This document shows positions 1 through 6,850 of a DNA stretch of 12,762 bases, piece after piece; the stretch's first letter is position 1; each line of letters begins with the position of its first letter. The position numbers were made by a program, and so were the translations under genes. The notes beneath the pieces are model-generated. The model was not told the DNA's origin. It ran no database searches and saw nothing but the letters and a program-made list of their open reading frames with translations. The stretch comes from Pseudomonadota bacterium (GTDB lineage Bacteria > Pseudomonadota > Alphaproteobacteria > Acetobacterales > Acetobacteraceae). The stretch is from positions 1-12,762 of the forward strand of contig JAJXSZ010000048.1 of assembly GCA_021784255.1 (NCBI GenBank), written 5' to 3'.

Positions 1-192
1 ATCCTGACCCGCCGGGCGCGCCGGCGAGGCCCGGGGCGTCGCGCCGCCGACCGGCCGCGACGCGACGACCCGCACGGTCGGTCGGGCCGTTCCTCATGAC
101 GCACATCCCGGCGGCAACGACGATCATGGGCGTGAGGCTGCCGCTCGCGTGTCCGGCGCTTCGCGCATGGCCCTCGGCGCCGATTGGGGAAT
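1..192. other. No supported gene at the left edge
   Basis: I checked the forward frames and the listed reverse open frame across this stretch and recognise no protein. One forward frame is open to a TGA at 97-99 and another runs without a stop to about 223, but both translate to low-complexity arginine-, proline- and alanine-rich sequence, as random GC-rich DNA does. An in-frame ATG at 149 would extend the CoA-transferase by 56 residues, but that extension would have to be translated through the repeat block and has no family resemblance. The stretch could hold the end of a neighbouring gene that I cannot recognise. Confidence 0.5.
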
Positions 193-299
193 GGCCATGT
201 GTATCCGGTTACATTTCGGCGTGAACCGCCGGCTGTCAAGCCCGTTGCAATTTGGTTTGAACTGGGACAGTGGCACGTGCAGCCGGTTACATTGCAGCG
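193..299. repeat. Three degenerate tandem copies of a ~40-bp unit; possible IS end relic
   Basis: Three related segments follow one another directly. Their cores are CCGGTTACATTTCGGCGTG at 205-223, CCGTTGCAATTTGGTTTGAAC at 242-262 and CCGGTTACATTGCAGCG at 283-299. The cores start 37 and 41 bp apart, and each is preceded by a GGC-rich segment ending in a pyrimidine-rich step. The block is richer in A and T than its surroundings and ends only 17 bp before the CoA-transferase start. Multiple terminal repeats of this kind are known from IS21-family insertion sequences, so a decayed IS end is my first guess. A tandem regulator-binding array upstream of the CoA-transferase is the alternative. No transposase remains in the window. 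Confidence 0.5.
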
Positions 300-301
300 A
301 C

Positions 302-306
302 AAGGA
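302..306 (+). promoter_or_regulatory. Ribosome binding site that fixes the CoA-transferase start
   Basis: AAGGA lies 10 bases before ATG 317. The more upstream in-frame ATG at 149 would add 56 residues encoded by the repeat block, and those residues do not resemble the family. The protein from 317 begins at the usual N-terminus for this family. Confidence 0.6.
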
Positions 307-316
307 CAGCGCCTCC

Positions 317-1909
317 ATGCAGGTCATCACCGCCGAGCAGGCTGCGGCCCTGATCCGTTCGGGGGACAGCGTTCTCGTCAGCGGCTCGGGCGGCGGGCAC
401 GCCGTGCCGGAAGCCATCCTGGAGGCCGTCGAGGCACGGTTCGTGCAGACGGGGAATCCTCGCGACCTCTGTCTGATCCATGCCGTCGGCCTGGGCGATC
501 GGGCGAAAAAAGGGGCGGCACGCTTCGCCCATCACGGGATGCTGCGCCGCAGTATCACCAGCGCGCTGGTCGACAGCCCGCCGCTGATCGACGTCGCGCT
601 GCGCGATGAGATGGAATCCTATACCCTGCCGCAGGGCGTGCTGGCACAGATCATGCGCGACATGGCTGCGGGGCGGCCAGGCCTGATCACCCGGACCGGG
701 CTGCATAGCTTCGTCGACCCGCGCCACGGCGGCGGGCGGCAGAGTGCCCGCGCGCGCGAGGATCTCGTCGAGCTGATCGCGATCGGCGGCGAGGAGTGGC
801 TGCGATTCAAGCCGTTCGCGCTCGATGTCGTGCTGCTGCGCGGAACCACCGCGGACGAGGACGGGAACATCACCATGGAGCAGGAAGCGGTTCCCTGCGA
901 GATGATCTCCTGCGCGCAGGCCGCGCGCCGGCAGGGAGCGGCGGTCGTCGTGCAGGTGAAGCGGCTGGCGCGGCGCGGCACGCTGCCGCCGCGCCTCGTC
1001 AAGATTCCCGGCATCCTGGTCGATTATGTCGTCATCGATCCGACACAGCGCCAGACCTACCATACCGACTACAATGCCAGCTATGCTGGCGAGCTGCGGG
1101 TCCCGCTCGACGGGTTGCGGCGACTTCCCTTCGACCATCGCAAGATCATCGCCCGGCGCGCGGCGATGGAGCTCGTCGCGGGCGCGGTCTGCAATCTCGG
1201 CGCCGGCATCAGCACGGGCATTTCGGCGATCGCCGCCGAAGAGGATATCCTCGATCTGATCGTGCTCACGAACGAGCAGGGCTTCATCGGCGGGGCGCCG
1301 CTGACCGGCCCGGACTCGGGTGCGGCGCAGAACTACGATGCGGTGGTCGATCAGCCCTACCAATTCGACTTCTACGACGGCGGTGGGCTGGACGTCGCTT
1401 TCCTGTCCGCGGCCGAGGTCGATCCGGCGGGCAACGTGAATATCAGCCGGTTCGGCTCCAAGATCGTCGGCATCGGCGGCTTCATCAATATCAGCCAGAA
1501 CGCGCGCAAGGTCGTGTTCAGCGGCACGTTCAGCGCCGGCGGCCTGGCGGTCGCGTGCGAGAACGGCGCGTTGCGTATCGTTACGGAAGGCCGACACAGC
1601 AAATTCGTCGGCAGGATCGAGCAGGTATGCTATAATGCGACCTTCGCCGAGCAGGAGGGGCGTTGGGCGCTGTTCGTCACCGAGCGCGGCGTGTTTCGCG
1701 CGACCGGCGGCAGGCTGGAGCTGATCGAGATCGCCCCCGGCATCGACCTGCAGCGCGATATTCTCGACCGGATGGCGTTTCAGCCCGGCATCAGTCGGAG
1801 CCTCAGGACGATGGACGCGCGCCTGTTCCAGCCGCAGCCGATGGGGCTGCGCGCCGAGCTCGAAGCGCGCCCGTCGCACGCCCGCGCGCCGCGACGCACC
1901 GTTGCGTAG
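317..1909 (+). CDS. Acyl-CoA:acetate/3-ketoacid CoA-transferase (YdiF/Pct family)
   Basis: This cytoplasmic family I CoA-transferase is expected to move CoA from a donor such as succinyl-, acetyl- or propionyl-CoA to a carboxylic acid, through a glutamyl-CoA thioester. At 530 residues it has the length of the fused alpha/beta YdiF/Pct type rather than of split subunits. The start MQVITAEQAA, followed by a glycine-rich SGSGGGHAVPE loop near residues 22-32, is typical. The probable catalytic glutamate is E320 in NEQGFIGG (319-326). It is followed by the family hallmark DQPYQFDFYDGGGLD and by the glycine loop GIGGF (385-389), which shapes the oxyanion hole. The frame is intact and no key residue is missing. 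The physiological acid is unknown; the neighbouring HyuAB suggests a keto acid or a ring-opened acid. The gene is 139 bp from hyuA, so it may be transcribed separately. Confidence 0.92.
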   Translation: MQVITAEQAAALIRSGDSVLVSGSGGGHAVPEAILEAVEARFVQTGNPRDLCLIHAVGLGDRAKKGAARFAHHGMLRRSITSALVDSPPLIDVALRDEMESYTLPQGVLAQIMRDMAAGRPGLITRTGLHSFVDPRHGGGRQSARAREDLVELIAIGGEEWLRFKPFALDVVLLRGTTADEDGNITMEQEAVPCEMISCAQAARRQGAAVVVQVKRLARRGTLPPRLVKIPGILVDYVVIDPTQRQTYHTDYNASYAGELRVPLDGLRRLPFDHRKIIARRAAMELVAGAVCNLGAGISTGISAIAAEEDILDLIVLTNEQGFIGGAPLTGPDSGAAQNYDAVVDQPYQFDFYDGGGLDVAFLSAAEVDPAGNVNISRFGSKIVGIGGFINISQNARKVVFSGTFSAGGLAVACENGALRIVTEGRHSKFVGRIEQVCYNATFAEQEGRWALFVTERGVFRATGGRLELIEIAPGIDLQRDILDRMAFQPGISRSLRTMDARLFQPQPMGLRAELEARPSHARAPRRTVA

Positions 1910-1975
1910 CCGACGCCGCAGGAAGCCGGCTCGCGCGACGCGCGCCGCTCGACCCTGCCCCGCAGCAGCCGCGTG

Positions 1976-2003
1976 TTGACGGGGCGCGCGCAGCGGCCAC
2001 ACT
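1976..2003 (+). promoter_or_regulatory. Candidate sigma-70 promoter for hyuA-hyuB-SDR
   Basis: TTGACG at 1976-1981 matches five of six -35 bases. Sixteen bases later, CACACT at 1998-2003 matches three of six -10 bases, including the important second A and last T. Transcription would begin near 2010, leaving a leader of about 40 bases before ATG 2049. In DNA this GC-rich, a five-of-six -35 match is worth noting but not proof. The gap holds no convincing terminator, so read-through from the CoA-transferase is also possible. Confidence 0.35.
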
Positions 2004-2025
2004 GCATCGACCAGCGCGCAGCGGC
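1986..2025. repeat. Perfect 12-bp direct repeat in the hyuA leader
   Basis: GCGCGCAGCGGC occurs at 1986-1997 and again at 2014-2025, 28 bp apart start to start. The first copy lies in the spacer of the candidate promoter and the second just after the predicted transcription start. That arrangement would suit a repressor operator. The motif is made of common GC-rich words, so chance is possible. No regulator gene is present in the window to pair with it. Confidence 0.45.
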
Positions 2026-2037
2026 GCCGGCGTAGGG

Positions 2038-2043
2038 AAGGAG
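2038..2043 (+). promoter_or_regulatory. Strong ribosome binding site of hyuA
   Basis: AAGGAG sits five bases before ATG 2049. It is the best Shine-Dalgarno match in the window and supports both the hyuA start and independent translation of this gene after the 139-bp gap. Confidence 0.7.
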
Positions 2044-2048
2044 CGGCG

Positions 2049-4088
2049 ATGGGCTATCGGGTCGGCGTGGATATCGGCGGCACTTTCACCGATTTCTGCG
2101 TGGTCGATGAGGAGAAGCGCAGTCTCGAGACGCTGAAGGTGCTGTCGCGGCCGGACGCGCCGGGGGCGGAGGTGCTGCAGGGGCTGGACGAAATCGCGCG
2201 CCGCTTCGCCATCCCGCCGACATCGGTGACCTATTTCACGCATGGCTCGACGGTGGGCGTGAACGCGATCATCCAGAAGCGCGGCGCCCGGCTCTGCCTG
2301 TTGGTGACCGAAGGCTTCCGCGACGTGCTGGAGCTGGCGCGCCTCAAGATCCCCGACCCCTACGACCTGTTCTCGCGCCGGCCGCCGCCGCTGGTGCCGC
2401 GCGACCGGGTGCTCGAGATCCGCGCGCGCATGAACCCGGACGGCAGCACCGCGCTGGCGCCGGACGAGGCGAGCGTGCTGGCCGCGCTGGCGCAGGCCGA
2501 GGCGCTGGGGGCGGAGGCGATCGTGGTTGCGCTGCTGCATGCCTACGCCAATCCCGAGCATGAGCGCGCGGTGCGGCGGATCATCGCGGCGGCGCGGCCG
2601 GCGCTGCCGGTCTTCTGCTCGGCCGAGGTGTGGCCAATCGTGCGCGAGTACGAGCGCAGCATCACCGCGTGCATCCATGGCTCGGTGCAGCCAATGATCG
2701 CGCACTACATCACGCGCCTGGAGGCGGCGCTGGCGCAGCGCGGCGTGCCGGCGGCGCCGATGATCACCAAGTCCAATGGTGGCGTGATGACCGCGGCGGC
2801 GGGCAAGGTCCGCAGCATCGAGATGCTGCTCTCCGGCACCGCGGCGGGGGCGATCGGCGCCGGGTTCGTCGCGCGCCAGGCGGGGTTCGCGCGGGTGATG
2901 AGCCTCGATATCGGCGGCACCAGCGCCGACGTCGCGTTGCTGCGCGACGGGCTGCCGGATTTCCGCAGCGGCGAGCTGGTCGGCGAGTATCCGATCTATC
3001 TGCCGACGGTCTCGGTGTCCTCGATCGGCGCGGGCGGCGGGTCGATCGCGACCGTGGATGCGCTGGGCGTACTGCGGGTGGGACCGCAGAGCGCGGGATC
3101 GGTGCCGGGGCCGGCGTGCTACGGGCGCGGCGGGACGCAGGCGACGATCACGGATGCGTTCGCGGTCGCCGGCGTGCTTGGCGCAGGCGAGCTCGGCTAT
3201 GGCGCGGTCACGGTCGATCTCGCGGCGGCGGCGGCGGCGATCGACCGGGTGGCGGCGGCGCTCGGGCGCGAGCGGGTGGCGGCGGCGGAGGCGGTGATCG
3301 CGCTCGCGGTCGCCAACATGTATCGCGAGGTGAGCCGGCTCTACTCGCAGGTGGGCGAGGAGCCCAGCGGCTATGCGCTGCTGGCATTCGGCGGCGCGGG
3401 ACCCATGCTGGGCTGCCTGCTGGCCGAGGAGCTGGGGATGGCGGCGGTGATCGTGCCGCAGGCGCCGGGCGTGCTCGCGGCCCTGGGCGGACTGCTCGCC
3501 GATCTGCGCTCGGACTTCGTGCGCGTGGCGTTTCTCGATGTCGCCGAGGCGGCGATGCCGGCGCTGGCTGCCGCCCTCGCGGAGCTGGCCGCCGAGGCGC
3601 GCGCCTGGCTCGCGGCCAACCAGGGCGATGGCGAGGCGGGGCGGATCAGCGTCACCGCCGACATGCGCTATCGCGGCCAGTCCTACGAGCTCGAGGTGCC
3701 GCTCGAGGCCGCGTGGATCACCGGTGCGCAGACGCAACGGATCGCGCAGGCGTTCCACGCGCGCCACCAGGAGGTCTATGGCCATGCCGACAAGGAGGCG
3801 CCGGTGCATCTGGTCGCGCTGCGGGTGGTGATCGCGGGGGCGACGCCGAAGCCGGAGTTTCCGCCGGTCGAGGCCGCGGCGCATGCGCCGGTGCCGCGCG
3901 GGCGGGTGCCGGTCGCGCATCGCGGCGCGGTGGTGGAGGCGGCGCTGTTCGACCGCGCGGCGCTGGCGCCCGGCAGCCGCTTCGCCGGGCCGGCCGTGGT
4001 GGTGCAGGACGACGCCACCTGCTGGGTGCCGCCGGGCTTCGGCGGCGAGGTGGATGCGTTCGGCAACATGATCCTGCGGCGGGGGTGA
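2049..4088 (+). CDS. hyuA: Hydantoinase/oxoprolinase subunit A (acetone carboxylase beta-type)
   Basis: This is the 679-residue ATP-binding subunit of the HyuA/HyuB superfamily, which includes N-methylhydantoinase, 5-oxoprolinase and acetone and acetophenone carboxylases. The N-terminal Hydant_A_N region opens with the phosphate-binding motif DIGGTFTD (8-15), followed by THGSTVGVNA. The actin-like hydantoinase A domain begins near DIGGTSAD (287-294) and contains GAGGGSIA (327-334) and PGPACYGRGGTQATITDA. A later FGGAGP motif lies at 447-452. The family usually follows this with L/M-H-A; here the next residues are MLG, so the histidine is replaced by leucine. The protein is expected to act with HyuB in the cytoplasm, coupling ATP hydrolysis to amide-ring opening or ketone carboxylation. 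The substrate cannot be read from sequence. The hyuB start follows after two bases, so the genes are co-translated. Confidence 0.93.
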   Translation: MGYRVGVDIGGTFTDFCVVDEEKRSLETLKVLSRPDAPGAEVLQGLDEIARRFAIPPTSVTYFTHGSTVGVNAIIQKRGARLCLLVTEGFRDVLELARLKIPDPYDLFSRRPPPLVPRDRVLEIRARMNPDGSTALAPDEASVLAALAQAEALGAEAIVVALLHAYANPEHERAVRRIIAAARPALPVFCSAEVWPIVREYERSITACIHGSVQPMIAHYITRLEAALAQRGVPAAPMITKSNGGVMTAAAGKVRSIEMLLSGTAAGAIGAGFVARQAGFARVMSLDIGGTSADVALLRDGLPDFRSGELVGEYPIYLPTVSVSSIGAGGGSIATVDALGVLRVGPQSAGSVPGPACYGRGGTQATITDAFAVAGVLGAGELGYGAVTVDLAAAAAAIDRVAAALGRERVAAAEAVIALAVANMYREVSRLYSQVGEEPSGYALLAFGGAGPMLGCLLAEELGMAAVIVPQAPGVLAALGGLLADLRSDFVRVAFLDVAEAAMPALAAALAELAAEARAWLAANQGDGEAGRISVTADMRYRGQSYELEVPLEAAWITGAQTQRIAQAFHARHQEVYGHADKEAPVHLVALRVVIAGATPKPEFPPVEAAAHAPVPRGRVPVAHRGAVVEAALFDRAALAPGSRFAGPAVVVQDDATCWVPPGFGGEVDAFGNMILRRG

Positions 4089-4090
4089 GA

Positions 4091-6097
4091 ATGCGCGCGA
4101 CACTCGATCCGGTGACATTGCAGATCCTCAAGAGCCATTTCGAGGCGGCGGCCGAGAGCATGGCCTATACGCTGCTGCGCACGGCGCATTCGGCGTTCGT
4201 CAAGGAAACCGAGGATTTCACCAGCGGGCTGGTGACGCCGTGCGGGCAGACATTCGCCAGTCCCAAGGACCTCGGCGCCACCTGGTTCGTCGGCCTCGAC
4301 TACGCTCCGGTGATCGGCGCGATCGACAGCTACGCGCCCGGCGATATCTGTGTCACCAACGATCCTTATTGCGGCTTCGTGTGCACCCACGCGCCGGACA
4401 TGCATCTGTGGATGCCGGTCTTCGCCGGCGAACGGCTGATCTGCTTCGCCGTCGGGCACATCCACAACACCGACATGGGTGGCGCGGTGCCGGCCTCGCT
4501 GTCGCGGGCGCTGACGGAGGTGCACCAGGAGGGGATCCGGATCCCGCCGTGCAAGCTGGTCGAGCGCGGGACGATGGACGAGAAGCTGCTCGCCGTCATG
4601 CTGCGCAATGTGCGGATGCCGGAACAGAACTGGGGCGATCTCAACGCCCAGATCGCCTCGCTCAAGACCGCCGAGCGCAAGATCCACCAGGCGGTCGATC
4701 GTTTCGGTATCGAGATCGTGGACGCGGCGATGTATGGCGTGCTCGATCTGGCCGAGCGCCAGGCGCGCCGGCTGTTCGCCTCGATGACCGATGGCGACTA
4801 CGTCTTTACCGACTACATCGACGAGGACGCGCCGGGCGGCGTGCCCTGCCGGCTCAAGCTCACGGTGCGGGTGCGCGGCGAGGAGGCGGTGCTCGACTTC
4901 ACCGGCAGCGATCCGCAATTGCAGTCGGCGCTGAACATGCCGACCGGCGGGCTCGAACGGCACATCCTGCCGCTGGTCGGCTACAATTACGTCGTCTACT
5001 CGCTCGACCCGACGGTGGCGCTCAATGGCGGACTGACGCGGCCGGTGCGCTGCATCCTGCCGCAGGGCTCGGTGGTCAATCCGGTCTATCCCGCGGCGAC
5101 GGGGATGCGCAGCCTGACCTGCGCGCGCATCCAAGGGATCGTGATCGGCGCGTTCGCCCGCGCGATGCCGCAGCGCCTGCCCTCCGGCCCCTCGGGCGGC
5201 GGCGGGATCCTCAACGTGCGCACGACCGACAGCGCGACGGGGCGGACGGTGATGGCCTCGATCAACCCGATCACCGGCGGCGGCGGCGGCGACGCGCGGG
5301 GCGACGGGCTCGACGGGTCCAACTCCTTCCTCAAGAACACACCGGTCGAGATCACCGAGGCGGAGGTGCCGATCCGCGTGCTCAGCTACGGGCTGCTGGC
5401 CGACAGCGGCGGCGCCGGGCGCTATCGCGGCGGCCTCGGCACGCAGATGACCTTCCAGGTGTTCGCGCCCAACTCCGTCGTCACCGCGCGCAACCGCGAC
5501 CGGGTGCGCTTCTCCTCCTGGGGCGTGCTTGGGGGCGTGGCGGGGGCGACGTGCAGCTTCGTGCGCAATCCGGGCACCGCGGCGGCGGAGGATCTCGGCA
5601 ATGACGACGTGGTGCGTTGCGCGCCGGGCGACGTGCTCGCGATCAGCGCCTCGGGCGCCGGCGGCTGGGGCGATCCGTTCCTGCGCCCGGCCGAGGAGGT
5701 GGCGCGCGACGTGGCCGAGGGCAAGGTGAGCGTGGCGGCGGCGGCGCGCGACTATGGCGTCGCCATCGTCGATGGCGCGGTGGATGCGGCGGCGACGCAA
5801 CGGCTGCGCGACGTCGTCCGCCCGCCGGTGCCGCCGATCCGTTTCGGCGAGTCGCGGATCGCCTTCGAGCGCGTGTGGTCGGAGGCGGCCTGGGACCGGC
5901 TGGCCGAGCGGCTGTTCGCGCTGCCGGTGGAATGGCGCTTCTTCATGAAACACCAGGTCTTCGCGCTGGTGGCCGAGGATGCCGCCGCGGCGGCGGACCC
6001 GGTGGCCGCGGTGGAGCGGGCGCTGGCAACCGCGAGCGCGCGCCACCGGCATGTGGCGCCGGCCGCGGGCGGCCGCGGCGAGGAGCAGGCAGCATGA
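4091..6097 (+). CDS. hyuB: Hydantoinase/oxoprolinase subunit B (acetone carboxylase alpha-type), long C-terminus
   Basis: This 668-residue protein is the second subunit of the HyuA/HyuB enzyme and probably carries the metal site. The N-terminus MRATLDPVTLQILKSHF and the motif TNDPYCGF are typical. The probable metal ligands are H100 and D103 in THAPD and H125 in GHIHNTDMGG. Their spacing (+3 and +25) is what I recall for the acetone carboxylase alpha subunit, and the third ligand aligns with the first histidine of the HHADIGG motif of ordinary HyuB. SGGGGILN and the GGWGDP end motif (524-529) follow. The core usually stops near RDYGV (553-557), but here about 110 more residues follow, including an aromatic segment around PVEWRFFMKHQVF. 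The start lies two bases after hyuA, and the stop overlaps the dehydrogenase start as ATGA. Hydantoinase, lactamase and carboxylase roles all remain possible. Confidence 0.92.
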   Translation: MRATLDPVTLQILKSHFEAAAESMAYTLLRTAHSAFVKETEDFTSGLVTPCGQTFASPKDLGATWFVGLDYAPVIGAIDSYAPGDICVTNDPYCGFVCTHAPDMHLWMPVFAGERLICFAVGHIHNTDMGGAVPASLSRALTEVHQEGIRIPPCKLVERGTMDEKLLAVMLRNVRMPEQNWGDLNAQIASLKTAERKIHQAVDRFGIEIVDAAMYGVLDLAERQARRLFASMTDGDYVFTDYIDEDAPGGVPCRLKLTVRVRGEEAVLDFTGSDPQLQSALNMPTGGLERHILPLVGYNYVVYSLDPTVALNGGLTRPVRCILPQGSVVNPVYPAATGMRSLTCARIQGIVIGAFARAMPQRLPSGPSGGGGILNVRTTDSATGRTVMASINPITGGGGGDARGDGLDGSNSFLKNTPVEITEAEVPIRVLSYGLLADSGGAGRYRGGLGTQMTFQVFAPNSVVTARNRDRVRFSSWGVLGGVAGATCSFVRNPGTAAAEDLGNDDVVRCAPGDVLAISASGAGGWGDPFLRPAEEVARDVAEGKVSVAAAARDYGVAIVDGAVDAAATQRLRDVVRPPVPPIRFGESRIAFERVWSEAAWDRLAERLFALPVEWRFFMKHQVFALVAEDAAAAADPVAAVERALATASARHRHVAPAAGGRGEEQAA

Positions 6098-6837
6098 ACA
6101 TCCACTTCGGCGGGCAATGCGTGCTGGTGGCCGGGGCGGCGCGCGGCATCGGCCACGGGATCGCGCGCGGCTTCGCCGCGGCCGGGGCGCGCGTGTTCGC
6201 GGCCGACCGGCTGCTCGCCGAGATGGCGGACCTGCCGGCGGTCACCCGGCAGGTCGATTTCGTCGACCGCGCCGGGCTGCGCGACTGGGTGGCGGCGGCG
6301 GCGCTGGAGGCGGGACGCGCGGCGGACGTTCTGGTCTATGTCGCCGGCGGCGTGCTCGGGCAGCAGGCCAGGCCGATGGAGGAGGTGGCGGAGGACGAAT
6401 GGCGCGCGGTGCTGGACGCCAACCTTACCGGCGCGTTCCTCGCCGCGCAGGCGGTGGTGCCGGGGATGAAGGCGCGCGGCAAGGGGCGGATCGTGTTCAT
6501 CGCCAGCGGCGCGGGCCTGCGCACCTCGCTCACCGGCATCCAGGCCTATGCCTCGGGCAAGGCGGGGGAGATCGGGCTCGCGCGCCAGCTCGGGCAGGAG
6601 CTCGGGCCGTTCGGCATCACCGTCAACGCGGTGGCGCCGGGGTTCCAGCGCAGCAGCCCCGACTACGAGCGGCAGTGGCAGTCCTATTCCCCGGCGCAGC
6701 AGGAGGGGCTGATCGCGCGCACGGCGCTGCGCCGCACGGGCACGCCGGAGGACATCGCGCATGCGGTGATGTTCCTCGCCTCCGACTTCGCGGGCTTCAT
6801 CACCGGGCAGACCCTTTCCGTCTCCGGCAGCCCGTAG
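6094..6837 (+). CDS. Short-chain dehydrogenase/reductase (SDR), classical type
   Basis: This 247-residue classical SDR is expected to oxidise an alcohol or reduce a ketone using NAD(H) or NADP(H) in the cytoplasm. The Rossmann motif GAARGIG lies at 14-20. The catalytic set is N110, S138, Y152 and K156, with the last two in YASGK. GPFGITVNAVAPGF (171-184) is the usual cofactor-loop segment. The common NNAG motif is replaced by VYVAGG (81-86), and the C-terminus ends VSGSP instead of the usual VDGG. An acidic D38 after the second strand (FAADR) hints at NAD preference, as inference only. AGGAG at 6081-6085 precedes the start, which overlaps the hyuB stop as ATGA, so the gene is translationally coupled to hyuB and probably acts on the same pathway. 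The substrate is unknown. Confidence 0.93.
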   Translation: MNIHFGGQCVLVAGAARGIGHGIARGFAAAGARVFAADRLLAEMADLPAVTRQVDFVDRAGLRDWVAAAALEAGRAADVLVYVAGGVLGQQARPMEEVAEDEWRAVLDANLTGAFLAAQAVVPGMKARGKGRIVFIASGAGLRTSLTGIQAYASGKAGEIGLARQLGQELGPFGITVNAVAPGFQRSSPDYERQWQSYSPAQQEGLIARTALRRTGTPEDIAHAVMFLASDFAGFITGQTLSVSGSP

Positions 6838-6850
6838 CGCGGCGGCCCGG

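Noticed and set aside
149..316. N-terminal extension of the CoA-transferase from ATG 149
   Set aside because: The 56 added residues come from the repeat block, have no family match, and the AAGGA site favours ATG 317.
1894..1907. ACGCA/TGCGT hairpin at the end of the CoA-transferase as a terminator
   Set aside because: The stem is only five base pairs, it overlaps the stop codon region, and no T-run follows.
2630..4090. N-terminal 487 codons of a fused frame continuing into hyuB
   Set aside because: This part is an out-of-frame reading of hyuA, rich in Arg and Gly. HyuB begins naturally at ATG 4091, two bases after the hyuA stop.
1803..4118. Very long reverse-strand open frame opposite hyuA (771 codons)
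   Set aside because: Its translation is low-complexity arginine, histidine and alanine-rich sequence with no domain, as expected for the antisense of a GC-rich gene. hyuA on the other strand carries all family motifs.
3776..6052. Reverse-strand open frame opposite hyuB (758 codons)
   Set aside because: It is an antisense shadow with repetitive R/H/A/D composition and no recognisable motif.
2049..6097. Calling the hyuAB pair acetone carboxylase outright
   Set aside because: The small gamma subunit is absent from the window and the substrate cannot be read from these motifs, so the superfamily name is as far as the sequence supports.
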